DNA from: an uncultured Acetatifactor sp.
Lineage (GTDB): Bacteria; Bacillota; Clostridia; Lachnospirales; Lachnospiraceae
Length of the DNA stretch: 64,000 nucleotides
Assembly (NCBI GenBank): GCA_910586215.1
Contig: CAJUGH010000016.1
Location: forward strand, 28,655 to 92,654
Reading direction: 5' to 3'
Part shown: piece by piece, positions 1 through 8,020 of the stretch
Position numbering within the stretch: the stretch's first letter is position 1
Layout: each line of letters starts with the position of its first letter
Notes under the pieces: generated by a model
Told to the model about the DNA's origin: nothing
Databases searched by the model: none
The model's input: only the letters and a program-made list of their open reading frames with translations
Made by a program: the position numbers and the translations under genes

Positions 1-2
1 TA

Positions 3-647
3 CCCTGCTATGTGAACAGCCGCCTGGCAGGCATGGGCATTCCCGTATCCTGTGAAGTGGACATCTACGGGTGCCTGAGCGAGTTCATCGGCACCTGCGT
101 CAGCAACGATGTGGTGACACTGCTTGACATCAACAATACCGTGCCCGATGACATGTATGATGAGTCCATCCAGGGTAAATTTACCTATACCCACAACGAC
201 ACCTTTATGGGCTTCCACTGTGGCAACACCAACACCAGGAAGCTTACCTCCTGCAGCATGAAGTACCAGATGATCATGGCCCGTACCCTGCCGGAGGAAG
301 TGACCCAGGGGACACTGGAGGGAGATATCATTCCTGGGGACATCACCTTCTACCGTCTCCAGTCCACAGCGGACAACAAGCTGCGGGCCTACATCGCCCA
401 GGGCGAGATCCTGCCTGTGGCCACCAGGTCCTTCGGCGGCATCGGTGTGTTCGCCATTCCTGAAATGGGACGTTTCTACCGCCATGTGCTGATCGAGAAG
501 AACTACCCCCACCATGGCGCCGTGGCCTTTGGCCATTACGGCAAGGCCCTGTTCGAGGTGTTCAAGTACATCGGCGTGCCTGTGGAGGATCTGAATTACA
601 ACCAGCCCAAGGGCGTACTGTATCCCACGGAGAATCCCTTTGCATAA
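3..647 (+). CDS. L-fucose/L-arabinose isomerase family protein, C-terminal part (5' end outside window)
   Basis: The reading frame is already open at base 3 and continues above a GTG at base 12, so the true start lies upstream of the window; about 214 C-terminal residues are visible. The stretch around CEVDIYG followed by DINN, a cluster of His residues and a C-terminal YPTENPFA resembles the C-terminal half of the FucI/AraA-like ketol isomerase family, which interconverts an aldose and a ketose using a metal ion in the cytoplasm. Which sugar is used cannot be read from this fragment. A strong terminator 80 bp downstream ends the unit. Family assignment is by pattern recognition. Confidence 0.8.
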   Translation, partial: PCYVNSRLAGMGIPVSCEVDIYGCLSEFIGTCVSNDVVTLLDINNTVPDDMYDESIQGKFTYTHNDTFMGFHCGNTNTRKLTSCSMKYQMIMARTLPEEVTQGTLEGDIIPGDITFYRLQSTADNKLRAYIAQGEILPVATRSFGGIGVFAIPEMGRFYRHVLIEKNYPHHGAVAFGHYGKALFEVFKYIGVPVEDLNYNQPKGVLYPTENPFA

Positions 648-724
648 TCATTGGGCCAGAAGGGCTTTCTGGGGAGCGGCAGAAACGATTCCTGGGGATA
701 GGTGAGGCATAGATTTTGGTAAGG

Positions 725-765
725 AAAAAGGCATTCCCGGATGAACGGTGGGAATGCCTTTTTTC
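725..765 (+). terminator. Rho-independent terminator after the isomerase gene
   Basis: A 14-bp stem (725-738 pairing with 750-763) with an 11-base loop and an unbroken T run on the 3' side. It sits 78 bp after the isomerase stop codon and before the restriction-modification unit. The A run on the 5' side means it could also work in reverse. Confidence 0.85.
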
Positions 766-812
766 AGTTGGCAGGAATATGAGAGAAACTGAAAATTTTT
801 TTGTATTGCCTA

Positions 813-841
813 TTTCCTCTTGCACTAAAATATGCTATAAT
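813..841 (+). promoter_or_regulatory. Extended -10 promoter of the restriction-modification unit
   Basis: TGCTATAAT at 833-841 is an extended -10 element with a perfect TATAAT (836-841). No good -35 hexamer is found at 17 bp spacing, which an extended -10 tolerates. Transcription would begin near 848, leaving about 35 nt before the ATG at 883. The same TATGCTATAAT string occurs in front of the chemoreceptor gene. Confidence 0.55.
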
Positions 842-882
842 GAATAAGAACAGATGTTCTGATACGCAAAGATGGAGGAAAT

Positions 883-2748
883 ATGGCTACAGAACGAATT
901 ACGGAAAATATGGTTTTGCGGGAAATGAAATGTTTTATAGGGGAGAATCCTTTCGGATATGTTTTTCCGCAGGGGGATGTCTCTGTTATGGATAAGATAG
1001 ACCGGCTTTTGAGGCTGGCAGGCGGGAAGCCAAAGGTATGCAGCCTGGAAGACATGACTGGAAGCGGCAAGGGAAAGGCCAGGCCAGAATTTATCATTGC
1101 GTTTAAAAATGACATAGATACTATTATGGTAGTGGAGTGCAAGAATAGTGCAAAGAAACATGCCAGTGTCCAGATGGATCATCCCTGTGACTATGCAGTG
1201 GATGGCGTATTGTATTACGCAAAATTTCTGAAGCAGGAATACCATGTAATTGCAATTGCAGTCAGCGGTATCAGTACATCGGACATGAAAGTGGATACAT
1301 TTTACTGGGGCAGATTACAGGATACCTATTCTATATTGGAGAAAGCCAGGGACATTATCCTGGAACCTGTCAATTATGTGGAACTGGTGAAGGGGAAAAA
1401 GCTGAGCAAGACATATTCCCTGGATGGAATCAGAAATATGGCCATTGACATGCATAATTCCCTTCGGGAAATCAAAGTGACAGAAACACATAAGCCCATT
1501 TTTATTGCCGGGATTTTAATTGCATTGAATGATCCGGATTTTTTAAAAAGCTATTCTGCCCTGCCTTCCTATCATTCTGTCATGCAGAATATCCAGAATG
1601 CCATAGAAAATGTGCTGAGGAAGAGCGATATAAAAAGCAATCGAATACACTATATCAAGCAGGTGTTTGGTACTTTACAGGAAAACACAAAGTTTGCCGA
1701 GATTCCACTGGGACATTCCAAGTCGATTACCTGGTACATAGAACAGTTGGAGATGAAGATAAAACCTATGATGGATCATGCGGATCATACTGTGGATGCA
1801 TTGGGAGTGTTTTACCATGAATTTATCAAATACTCTGGTGGAGATGGAAGCGGACTCGGTATTGTGCTGACGCCACAGCATCTGACGGAATTTATGTGCG
1901 ACCTGGCTGGGGTGAATAAGAACAGCAGGGTGGTGGACATATGCTGTGGTTCGGGTTCCTTCCTGGTTACGGCCATGGGTAAAATGTTCCAGGGGGCCAA
2001 CCGGGAGGAGAGTAAGCGTATCCGGGAGAGCGGAATATATGGGGTGGAGTTTGATGACGGTCTGTACACATTGGCCATAGCCAATATGATTATACGGAAA
2101 GACGGGAAATCAAATATTTATAAGGGGGATTGCTTTCATGAGGATATTACAAGGGAACTGAAGGATAAGCATATCAATATCGGATTAATGAATCCCCCCT
2201 ATTCCCAGAAGGATGTAGTTGAACTGGAGTTTGTGGAGCACCTGTTGGATATTCTGTCAATAGGGGGAACAGGAGTGGTGGTAGTACCCATGAGTTGTGC
2301 AATTGGGACGAAATATGGCCATGTGAGGGAACGGCTGATGAAGAAGCATACATTACAGGCAGTCTTTTCCATGCCGGATGACATTTTTTATCCTACAGCT
2401 ACGAATGTCTGCGTGATGGTATGGGAGGCGCATACTCCCCATGATGCGTCCCAGGAGACTTTTTTCGGATATTACAAGGAGGACGGTTTTGTAAAGCGGA
2501 AGAAGCTGGGAAGGATAGACGCCTACGGAAAATGGGAGGCAATCGAGAAAAGGTGGCTTAGCCTGTATCGGAATAGAGATGTGGTGGATGGATTCTCTGC
2601 AAGGCGACATGTGACAAGCAAAGATGAGTGGCTGTGTGAGGCTTATATGAAGACGGATTATACAAAACTTACACAGGAAGACTTTCAGCAGACGATAAAT
2701 GATTATTTGTCCTATTTGATTAAGAGTGGGGATGTTTATGAAGCTTGA
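883..2748 (+). CDS. Nuclease-methyltransferase fusion subunit of a BcgI-like (type IIB) restriction-modification system
   Basis: The 621-residue protein combines two activities. Residues about 60-105 carry a PD-(D/E)xK-like nuclease signature: P68-E69 followed 15 residues later by E85-C86-K87. Residues 300-540 form an N6-adenine methyltransferase: LTPQHL (motif X, about 329), DICCGSGSF (SAM-binding motif I, 352-360) and NPPY (catalytic motif IV, 437-440). The start is fixed by GGAGG just upstream of ATG 883. The next gene encodes a two-domain specificity subunit and overlaps the end of this one. Both the size and the nuclease-first order match BcgI subunit A (about 640 residues), so cleavage and methylation would share one polypeptide. 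The alternative is a type I HsdM with an unrelated N-terminal domain, but no hsdR follows. Base composition is more AT-rich than the neighbours, suggesting transfer. Confidence 0.82.
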   Translation: MATERITENMVLREMKCFIGENPFGYVFPQGDVSVMDKIDRLLRLAGGKPKVCSLEDMTGSGKGKARPEFIIAFKNDIDTIMVVECKNSAKKHASVQMDHPCDYAVDGVLYYAKFLKQEYHVIAIAVSGISTSDMKVDTFYWGRLQDTYSILEKARDIILEPVNYVELVKGKKLSKTYSLDGIRNMAIDMHNSLREIKVTETHKPIFIAGILIALNDPDFLKSYSALPSYHSVMQNIQNAIENVLRKSDIKSNRIHYIKQVFGTLQENTKFAEIPLGHSKSITWYIEQLEMKIKPMMDHADHTVDALGVFYHEFIKYSGGDGSGLGIVLTPQHLTEFMCDLAGVNKNSRVVDICCGSGSFLVTAMGKMFQGANREESKRIRESGIYGVEFDDGLYTLAIANMIIRKDGKSNIYKGDCFHEDITRELKDKHINIGLMNPPYSQKDVVELEFVEHLLDILSIGGTGVVVVPMSCAIGTKYGHVRERLMKKHTLQAVFSMPDDIFYPTATNVCVMVWEAHTPHDASQETFFGYYKEDGFVKRKKLGRIDAYGKWEAIEKRWLSLYRNRDVVDGFSARRHVTSKDEWLCEAYMKTDYTKLTQEDFQQTINDYLSYLIKSGDVYEA

Positions 2749-3739
2749 GATGGAGAATTGGAAGGAATATCCCATAGAAAGTCTGTTTCATATTGACAGG
2801 GGGAAGGCACTGACGACAGAAAATAAGGCAATATATGCCGGAAAGGTCCCTTGTATCAATGGTGCAGCAGAAAATAACGGGGTATTCTGCTTTTTAGACC
2901 GAAAAGTCGAAGAGATCGGATTTGTCCTGCATAAGGCACCAGCATTGTCCATGTCCAGAGTAGGGAATGCCGGGAAAACTTTTGTACAGCCGGAAGATTT
3001 TTATGTGGCAGATAATGCCTTTTGCCTCACCCTAAGAGAAAGCAGCAGTATATATGTATACCAGTTTATCAGTACGGCATTGAACCTGGAGATGTTCCGC
3101 TATTCTTATGGGCGGACAATAGCAATAGAAAAATACAGAAAAATGTTTATCAAGCTTCCGGCCCGGGAAAATGGGGAACCGGATTATGGGTGGATGGAAT
3201 GTTTTATCAAAAGTCTTCATTACAAGAGAATTCATACGTCTGTATCAAGGATAGAGAAGGAGATCCATCCTTCGGAGTGGGGAGAGTATGCGTTAGGTGA
3301 GTTGTTTCGTTTTGAGAAAGGGAAACGCCTTGTGAAGGCCGATATGATTCCTGGTTCTGTCAATTATCTGGGTGCAATTCGTGAAAACAATGGGGTTCGG
3401 GAGAAAATAGAAACGGATTATTTCTGGGAACCGAACTGTATAACGGTTAATTACAATGGCAGTGTTGGGGAAGCTTTCTATCAGGCAGAGCCTTTTTGGG
3501 CATCTGATGATGTGAATGTCCTATATGCAAAAGAGTTTTGGACACTGAATAAATACAATGCCTTGTTCATTATTACTGTTATCAAAGCAAACCGGTATCG
3601 TTTTAGTTATGGGAGGAAGTGGACATTGGAAAAGATGAAGGAGACGGTTCTTCGTCTGCCACGGAAGGAAGATGGAATGCCGGATTTTGTTTATATGGAA
3701 GAATATATAAGGTCACTGCCATATAGTGACCGGATCTGA
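2738..3739 (+). CDS. Specificity subunit of the BcgI-like restriction-modification system (two target recognition domains)
   Basis: The protein is about 333 residues, matching BcgIB (about 340). It is an internal duplication: residues 8-165 and about 178-333 each begin with a W-x-E-Y-x-(I/L)-x2-LF pattern, followed by G-K, a loop ending in ENNGV, and each half ends with a similar LP(R)-x2-(N/D)G-x-(P)D motif. This is the layout of S subunits with two target recognition domains, each reading one half of a split recognition site. ATG 2738 was chosen because a GGGG run lies six bases upstream; ATG 2732 and GTG 2726 are possible. It overlaps the methylase gene by about 11 bp, so the two are probably translationally coupled. 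The recognition sequence cannot be predicted from sequence alone. Confidence 0.82.
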   Translation: MKLEMENWKEYPIESLFHIDRGKALTTENKAIYAGKVPCINGAAENNGVFCFLDRKVEEIGFVLHKAPALSMSRVGNAGKTFVQPEDFYVADNAFCLTLRESSSIYVYQFISTALNLEMFRYSYGRTIAIEKYRKMFIKLPARENGEPDYGWMECFIKSLHYKRIHTSVSRIEKEIHPSEWGEYALGELFRFEKGKRLVKADMIPGSVNYLGAIRENNGVREKIETDYFWEPNCITVNYNGSVGEAFYQAEPFWASDDVNVLYAKEFWTLNKYNALFIITVIKANRYRFSYGRKWTLEKMKETVLRLPRKEDGMPDFVYMEEYIRSLPYSDRI

Positions 3740-3742
3740 AGA

Positions 3743-3769
3743 GTCACTGTTCACTCCGTTCACAGTAAC
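3743..3769. repeat. Solo end of the intergenic repeat family
   Basis: This 27-bp stretch is the reverse complement of the right end (GTGAACGGAGTGAACAGTAA) of the repeats at 5950, 6479 and 23348, with one or two differences. It abuts the stop codon of the specificity-subunit gene and looks like a truncated or solo copy. Confidence 0.5.
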
Positions 3770-3872
3770 CTGAAGAGTGACCGTAACATAAAATCAGTGC
3801 GGAAGCTTGCCATGAGGGTACAGGTGTGGTATGCTGATCCTATCAGCGAATAAAACAAAAGGAGGCGTTATC

Positions 3873-4673
3873 ATGGGATTTTTAACAGGAAAGACAGCAA
3901 TCATCACAGGTGCAGGACGTGCTGTCCTAAGTGACGGCAGGTGCGGATCCATCGGCTACGGCATTGCCACGGCCTATGCCAAGGAGGGAGCCAACCTGGT
4001 GATCACAGGCCGCAACGTGAAGAAGCTGGAGGATGCCAAAGAGGAACTGGAGCGGCTCTATGGCATAAAGGTGCTGATTGTCCAGGCAGATGTGAATGCA
4101 GGGGCAGACAATGAGGCAGTGGTGGCAGAAGTGGTGAAGCAGACCATGGACACCTTCGGCAGGATCGATGTGCTGATCAACAATGCCCAGGCATCTGCCT
4201 CTGGTGTGACCCTGGCGGAGCACACCACGGATCAGTTCAACCTGGCCCTGTATTCCGGGCTATATGCGGCATTTTACTATATGAAAGCCTGCTATCCTTA
4301 CCTGGTCGAGACGAAGGGATCCGTGATCAATTTTGCCTCCGGTGCAGGCCTGTTTGGCAATTACGGACAGTGTGCCTATGCGGCGGCCAAGGAAGGCATC
4401 CGTGGCCTGACCCGGGTGGCGGCCACAGAATGGGCTAAGGACGGCATCAATGTGAACATCATCTGTCCCCTGGCCTGGACGGCCCAGCTGGAGCAGTTCG
4501 AGAAGGCTTACCCAGATGCTTTCAAGGCCAATGTGAAGATGCCTCCTGCAGGCCATTATGGGGATGCAGAACTGGAGATCGGCCGGGTGTGTGTACAGCT
4601 TGCCCATCCCGATTTCAAGTATATGACCGGGGAGACATTGACTTTGGAGGGTGGCATGGGCTTAAGGCCGTAA
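3873..4673 (+). CDS. Short-chain dehydrogenase/reductase (SDR) family oxidoreductase
   Basis: A 266-residue Rossmann-fold NAD(P)-dependent oxidoreductase acting on an unidentified hydroxy/keto substrate in the cytoplasm. The catalytic triad is visible as S156, Y169 and K173 (YAAAK). The glycine motif is unusual: TGAG is separated from GSIGYG by an insertion of about nine residues (positions 13-30), and the usual NNAG reads NNAQ (103-106). A C-terminal segment ending in TGETLTLEGG is typical of classical SDRs. The start is ATG 3873, preceded by AAAGGAGG; an upstream in-frame start at 3831 lacks such a site. It stands alone, with a bidirectional terminator between it and the convergent AraC-type gene. 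Substrate unknown. Confidence 0.85.
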   Translation: MGFLTGKTAIITGAGRAVLSDGRCGSIGYGIATAYAKEGANLVITGRNVKKLEDAKEELERLYGIKVLIVQADVNAGADNEAVVAEVVKQTMDTFGRIDVLINNAQASASGVTLAEHTTDQFNLALYSGLYAAFYYMKACYPYLVETKGSVINFASGAGLFGNYGQCAYAAAKEGIRGLTRVAATEWAKDGINVNIICPLAWTAQLEQFEKAYPDAFKANVKMPPAGHYGDAELEIGRVCVQLAHPDFKYMTGETLTLEGGMGLRP

Positions 4674-4745
4674 GGGAAACAGAAGCGGCTGGGATACCCT
4701 TGGAAAGTTATGTGGAAGCAGGAGGGAATCTGGCATATGGATTGG

Positions 4746-4776
4746 AAAAAGCGCAGGTGTTTCGCCTGCGCTTTTT
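4746..4776. terminator. Bidirectional terminator between convergent genes
   Basis: A perfect 12-bp stem, AAAAAGCGCAGG with its complement, around a 7-base loop. A/T runs on both sides let it serve the SDR gene (+) and the AraC-type regulator gene (-). Confidence 0.9.
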
Positions 4777-4813
4777 GTAATGACTCCAGGATGATCCGGC
4801 ACCTTGAAGGAAT

Positions 4814-5863
4814 CTACACCTTCCGGACAGGCCGGATACACTTCCAGAACCGTGAGGGGTCATGGTAGAAATAGGCGATCCTGCCGGGGGAGTCATCGAA
4901 GCAGTATCCTGTGTCTGCGTAGTCGAAGGCGGCAATGGCAGCATTGATCCGCTCTTCCACAATCGCATTTTCCTGCTCATAGTCAAAAGGTCCGTGTTCG
5001 AAGACAATGTAGTCCCCTTCGGGAATATCCGTAAGGAACATCTTCGGTGGCACTTCGCCCTGGTAGTCCGCAGGAAGCCGGACCCCGTAACATTCTGCCC
5101 GGGGAACCCCGTAACAGAAAGGTTTGCCCTGGGGGTCATGGAGATAGGCCATGATCTGCCCGCTGCCGCCGTTTGGCTCATTGCCGCCCTGGTCATCCAG
5201 TTTGCCCTGGATGCTGTCCAGCAGGCCGCAGATGGTGGCACAGTCGTTTCCTGCCTGGGCCTGTTTCTCCCAGAAATCCCAGTAACAGTTGCTTTCATAG
5301 CTTTTGAGGTACAAAAACTTATGGGCGGGAATGGTTGTAAAATAGATATTCACATTCTTCATGATGGTTGCCATATGCGTTCCTCCAATCTCAGTCTGAG
5401 AAGGGCTGTAGTCCACAGTCCGTAGCCCTGTTGCCTGTTGTTCACACCGCTCTTCCAGAGGAAGGGAGCCTAGTCCCAAAAAATAGCGGTTAAAAGGATT
5501 CAGTTTTGTGCGCAGGATGAGCAGCCTGGGATGCCTGCGGTATTCGCTGGGGGTGATGCCATAGACATTCTTGAAGGACCGGGTAAAAGCTTCATGGGAG
5601 GAAAAGCCATAATCCAGGGCAATTTCCAGAAGTCCCCTTGTGCTGTCCCGCACTTCCTTTAAGGCATAAGCTACCCTCCTCTGGCGCAGGTAGTCTCTGA
5701 ATTGCATCCCTGTGATTTCCTGGAATTTCCTGGTAAGGAAATATTCTGAGTATCCCAGTCTTTCAGACAGGCGGTGCAACGTCAGAGCCTCGTTGTCATG
5801 CAGTCTGATGCAGGTTTCAATCTCATTTACCATTTGCTGGATATTCTGCTGCCATTCGTACAT
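4814..5863 (-). CDS. AraC-family transcriptional regulator with C-terminal GyrI-like effector domain
   Basis: The 349-residue protein has the AraC/XylS DNA-binding unit at the N-terminus (about 1-110; paired helix-turn-helices, with the ...GF(S)-x-F-R-x-(Y)G-(I)TP-x-EYR signature seen as YGFSSHEAFTRSFKNVYG then TPSEYRR). Residues about 170-349 resemble the GyrI-like small-molecule binding domain, with the FEHGPFDY segment and aromatic-rich C-terminus. This order is that of Rob/BmrR-like multidrug or stress regulators. The start chosen (ATG at 5863) has GGAGGAG 11 bases upstream; ATG at 5887 is an alternative. Two structured repeats and a MATE multidrug pump gene lie immediately upstream in the opposite orientation, so this regulator is a reasonable candidate to control that pump (inference). 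Confidence 0.85.
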   Translation of the reverse strand: MYEWQQNIQQMVNEIETCIRLHDNEALTLHRLSERLGYSEYFLTRKFQEITGMQFRDYLRQRRVAYALKEVRDSTRGLLEIALDYGFSSHEAFTRSFKNVYGITPSEYRRHPRLLILRTKLNPFNRYFLGLGSLPLEERCEQQATGLRTVDYSPSQTEIGGTHMATIMKNVNIYFTTIPAHKFLYLKSYESNCYWDFWEKQAQAGNDCATICGLLDSIQGKLDDQGGNEPNGGSGQIMAYLHDPQGKPFCYGVPRAECYGVRLPADYQGEVPPKMFLTDIPEGDYIVFEHGPFDYEQENAIVEERINAAIAAFDYADTGYCFDDSPGRIAYFYHDPSRFWKCIRPVRKV

Positions 5864-5949
5864 TCCCGGCTTGTCTCCTCCTTGCATCCTGTCATCCTCT
5901 ATACTCCTCTTACAGATACATGGCTGCGCAGCACATTTCATATGAGAAG

Positions 5950-6108
5950 CTACTGTTACTGCTCACAGGTGCCACCGCGAGGTGTTTTCACGCGCTTTCA
6001 GCGTGACAAACCCGAAACTATCGTGCGAATAGAGTTCTGCGAACTCATTGAACGCCGGCATTTGGCGTTTTGTGTGCATATGTTGCTGTGAACGGAGTGT
6101 TCAGTAAC
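5950..6108. repeat. Intergenic structured repeat, copy A
   Basis: The copy shares with copies B (6479) and C (23348) a left end containing GTGCCACCGCG-GGTGTT, a short hairpin (TCACGC...GCGTGA), ACAAACCCGA-ACT, and a right end GTGAACGGAGTG-TCAGTAAC. The middle differs and holds its own hairpins (GAGTTC/GAACTC and AACGCC/GGCGTT). No protein-coding capacity is evident. Confidence 0.75.
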
Positions 6109-6152
6109 AAGTTACATCTATCATACAACAAAGTAAGAAAGTCTGCTTGATA

Positions 6153-6341
6153 TTTTTTGCGTAAAAGTTCAGCCAGTGGAAAACATATGGGTGAAAATCG
6201 TGCTTGCACGAATTTTCATCCATTGATTTCCACTGAGGGAGCGCCATTTCATGAGTAAAGAAAGCTGCGAAGCAGCGGAAAGCGCCATAGGCGCGACTTT
6301 ACGAATGGCGCGGGCTGAACGTAACTTTTATGCGTAAAAAA
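6153..6341. repeat. Multi-branched inverted-repeat element
   Basis: About 190 bp that folds almost completely onto itself. The outer arms (6153-6174 and 6312-6341) pair with small bulges. Inside lie a near-perfect 30-bp hairpin (6174-6203 with 6206-6235) and a second arm (6241-6260 with 6295-6311) that carries two short hairpins, GCTGC-GAA-GCAGC and GCGCC-ATA-GGCGC. No open reading frame accounts for it. It may be a MITE-like element or a structured RNA gene; the sequence alone does not decide. Confidence 0.75.
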
Positions 6342-6478
6342 GAATCTTCCTTACATTTTGGGCAGCAGTAGCAAAATAATACAGGAATTTCCCATTCCGT
6401 GCAAAAAAGTACATTGCGCTTTTGCAGGAGAAAGTCTATACTTTTCCAGGCTGGATTATGGTATACATGTATGTTTGG

Positions 6479-6615
6479 GTTACAGTTCACTCGTGCTGCC
6501 GGGAGATGTTGTCACGCATATTTATGCGTGACAAATCCGAGACTGCCACGGGGCAAAGGTTGTCCTTGCCCGGTTTCATTGTGCATAATTGCTGCGAACG
6601 GAGTGAACAGTAACA
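6479..6615. repeat. Intergenic structured repeat, copy B
   Basis: Same family as copies A and C. It begins GTTACAGTTCACTCGTG and ends GAACGGAGTGAACAGTAAC, so the ends pair. Inside are a perfect hairpin (GTCACGCATA with TATGCGTGAC, 6511-6532), the shared ACAAATCCGAGACTGCC block, and a GGGCAA-GG/CC-TTGCCC hairpin. It ends 22 bp before the MATE transporter start codon, so it would lie in that gene's leader or promoter region. Confidence 0.75.
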
Positions 6616-6637
6616 TGTAAGGGAATAGGAGGATTGT

Positions 6638-7990
6638 ATGACGAAGAACATGACAGAGGGTTCGCCCATGAAACTGATACTGGGATTTTCCATCCCGCTT
6701 TTTTTCGGGTTCCTGTTCCAGCAGTTTTACAGTCTGGTAGACACGGTGATTGTAGGACGCTTCCTGGGGAAGGACAATCTGGCAGCTGTGGGGGCCACCG
6801 GTTCCATCAACTTCCTGGTGATCGGGTTCTGCATGGGAGTATGCAGCGGCTTTGCCATCCCGGTGTCCCACAAGTTCGGGGCAGGGGATTATCCCGGCAT
6901 GCGAAAATATGTGGCCAACTGTGCCTGGCTGGCGGCGGCTTTTGCCGTGGTACTGACGGGGTTTACCACCCTGTTCTGCAGGCAGATCCTGGTGGTCATG
7001 CGGACGCCGGGGAATATCCTTGACAGTTCCTATGCGTATATCTGGATCATTTTCCTGGGGATTCCTGCCACATTCCTCTACAACATGACCTCCGGGGTGA
7101 TCCGTGCCCTGGGGGACAGCAGGACACCGGTGATCTTTCTGGTGATGTCCTCTTTCCTGAATGTGGGGATGGATCTGTTCTTCATTTTGAATCTCCACAT
7201 GGGAGTCCAGGGCGCTGCCTGGGCCACTGTGATCTCCCAGGGGATATCCGGGTCCTGCTGTCTGTTGTTTATCGTGAAGAAATTTGAACTGCTGCGGATC
7301 CGGAAGGAGGAATGGGCGCCGGACCGCCATATGATGCGGGTGCTGTGCGGTATGGGGGTACCCATGGGGCTGCAGTACTCCGTTACGGCCATCGGCAGTG
7401 TGGTACTCCAGAGTGCCACCAACACCCTGGGATCTGATGCAGTGGCGGCGGTGACGGCTTCCGGGCGCATCAGTGGTTTCCTGGCCTGTCCCTTTGATGC
7501 CCTGGGTTCCACCATGGCCACTTACGGGGGACAGAACGTGGGGGCAGGCAGGCTGGACCGGATCGGGGAAGGGATGAAGTCCTGTATCTTTCTGGGGGCA
7601 GGCTATGCAGTGATTGCCTTATTCATCAGTATCTTTCTGGGACGCCCCCTGGCCATGCTGTTCCTGGATGCCTCGGAGGTATCCATTATCGGCAATGTGA
7701 GACTGCTCCTGATTGTCAGCACGGCATTTTACTTCCCACTGGCCCTGGTAAATATTATCCGGTTCCTGATACAGGGAATGGGATTCCCTACATTTGCCAT
7801 CCTGGCCGGGGTGTTCGAGATGATCGCCAGGGCCATAACAGGCTTCCTGCTGGTGCCCTTGATCGGTTTTCCAGGTGTAGCCCTGGGCAACCCCATTGCC
7901 TGGCTCTTCGCGGATGCCTTCCTTATCCCGGCATATCTGCATGTGCGGAAGGTGCTGGCAGGGCGTCTGGAGGGGGCATCTGGCAGGTGA
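6638..7990 (+). CDS. MATE-family multidrug/toxin efflux transporter
   Basis: A 450-residue inner-membrane protein with about 12 hydrophobic segments and the twofold MATE (MatE) repeat. Typical segments are the N-terminal GFSIPLFFGFLFQQFYS, the VDTVIVGRFLG loop and the GDSRTP loop near residue 160. Members export cationic drugs or metabolites using a Na+ or H+ gradient; the substrate cannot be told here. Start ATG 6638 follows AGGAGG at 6627. Structured repeat copy B lies directly upstream. The gene is divergent from the AraC/GyrI-like regulator and convergent with the ArsR-like regulator, from which only about 30 bp separate it; no clear terminator is visible between them. Confidence is high for the family, low for the role. 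Confidence 0.92.
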   Translation: MTKNMTEGSPMKLILGFSIPLFFGFLFQQFYSLVDTVIVGRFLGKDNLAAVGATGSINFLVIGFCMGVCSGFAIPVSHKFGAGDYPGMRKYVANCAWLAAAFAVVLTGFTTLFCRQILVVMRTPGNILDSSYAYIWIIFLGIPATFLYNMTSGVIRALGDSRTPVIFLVMSSFLNVGMDLFFILNLHMGVQGAAWATVISQGISGSCCLLFIVKKFELLRIRKEEWAPDRHMMRVLCGMGVPMGLQYSVTAIGSVVLQSATNTLGSDAVAAVTASGRISGFLACPFDALGSTMATYGGQNVGAGRLDRIGEGMKSCIFLGAGYAVIALFISIFLGRPLAMLFLDASEVSIIGNVRLLLIVSTAFYFPLALVNIIRFLIQGMGFPTFAILAGVFEMIARAITGFLLVPLIGFPGVALGNPIAWLFADAFLIPAYLHVRKVLAGRLEGASGR

Positions 7991-8020
7991 GAATACAGAC
8001 ACCAATGGACAGCATTGCGG

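Noticed and set aside
4862..5425. A 187-codon frame opposite the AraC/GyrI-like gene.
   Set aside because: The minus strand has well-conserved AraC and GyrI-like domains; the plus frame has no start site or family pattern.
6399..6620. Two short overlapping frames within repeat copy B and the leader of the MATE gene.
   Set aside because: They lie within the structured repeat, overlap one another in different frames and lack ribosome sites.
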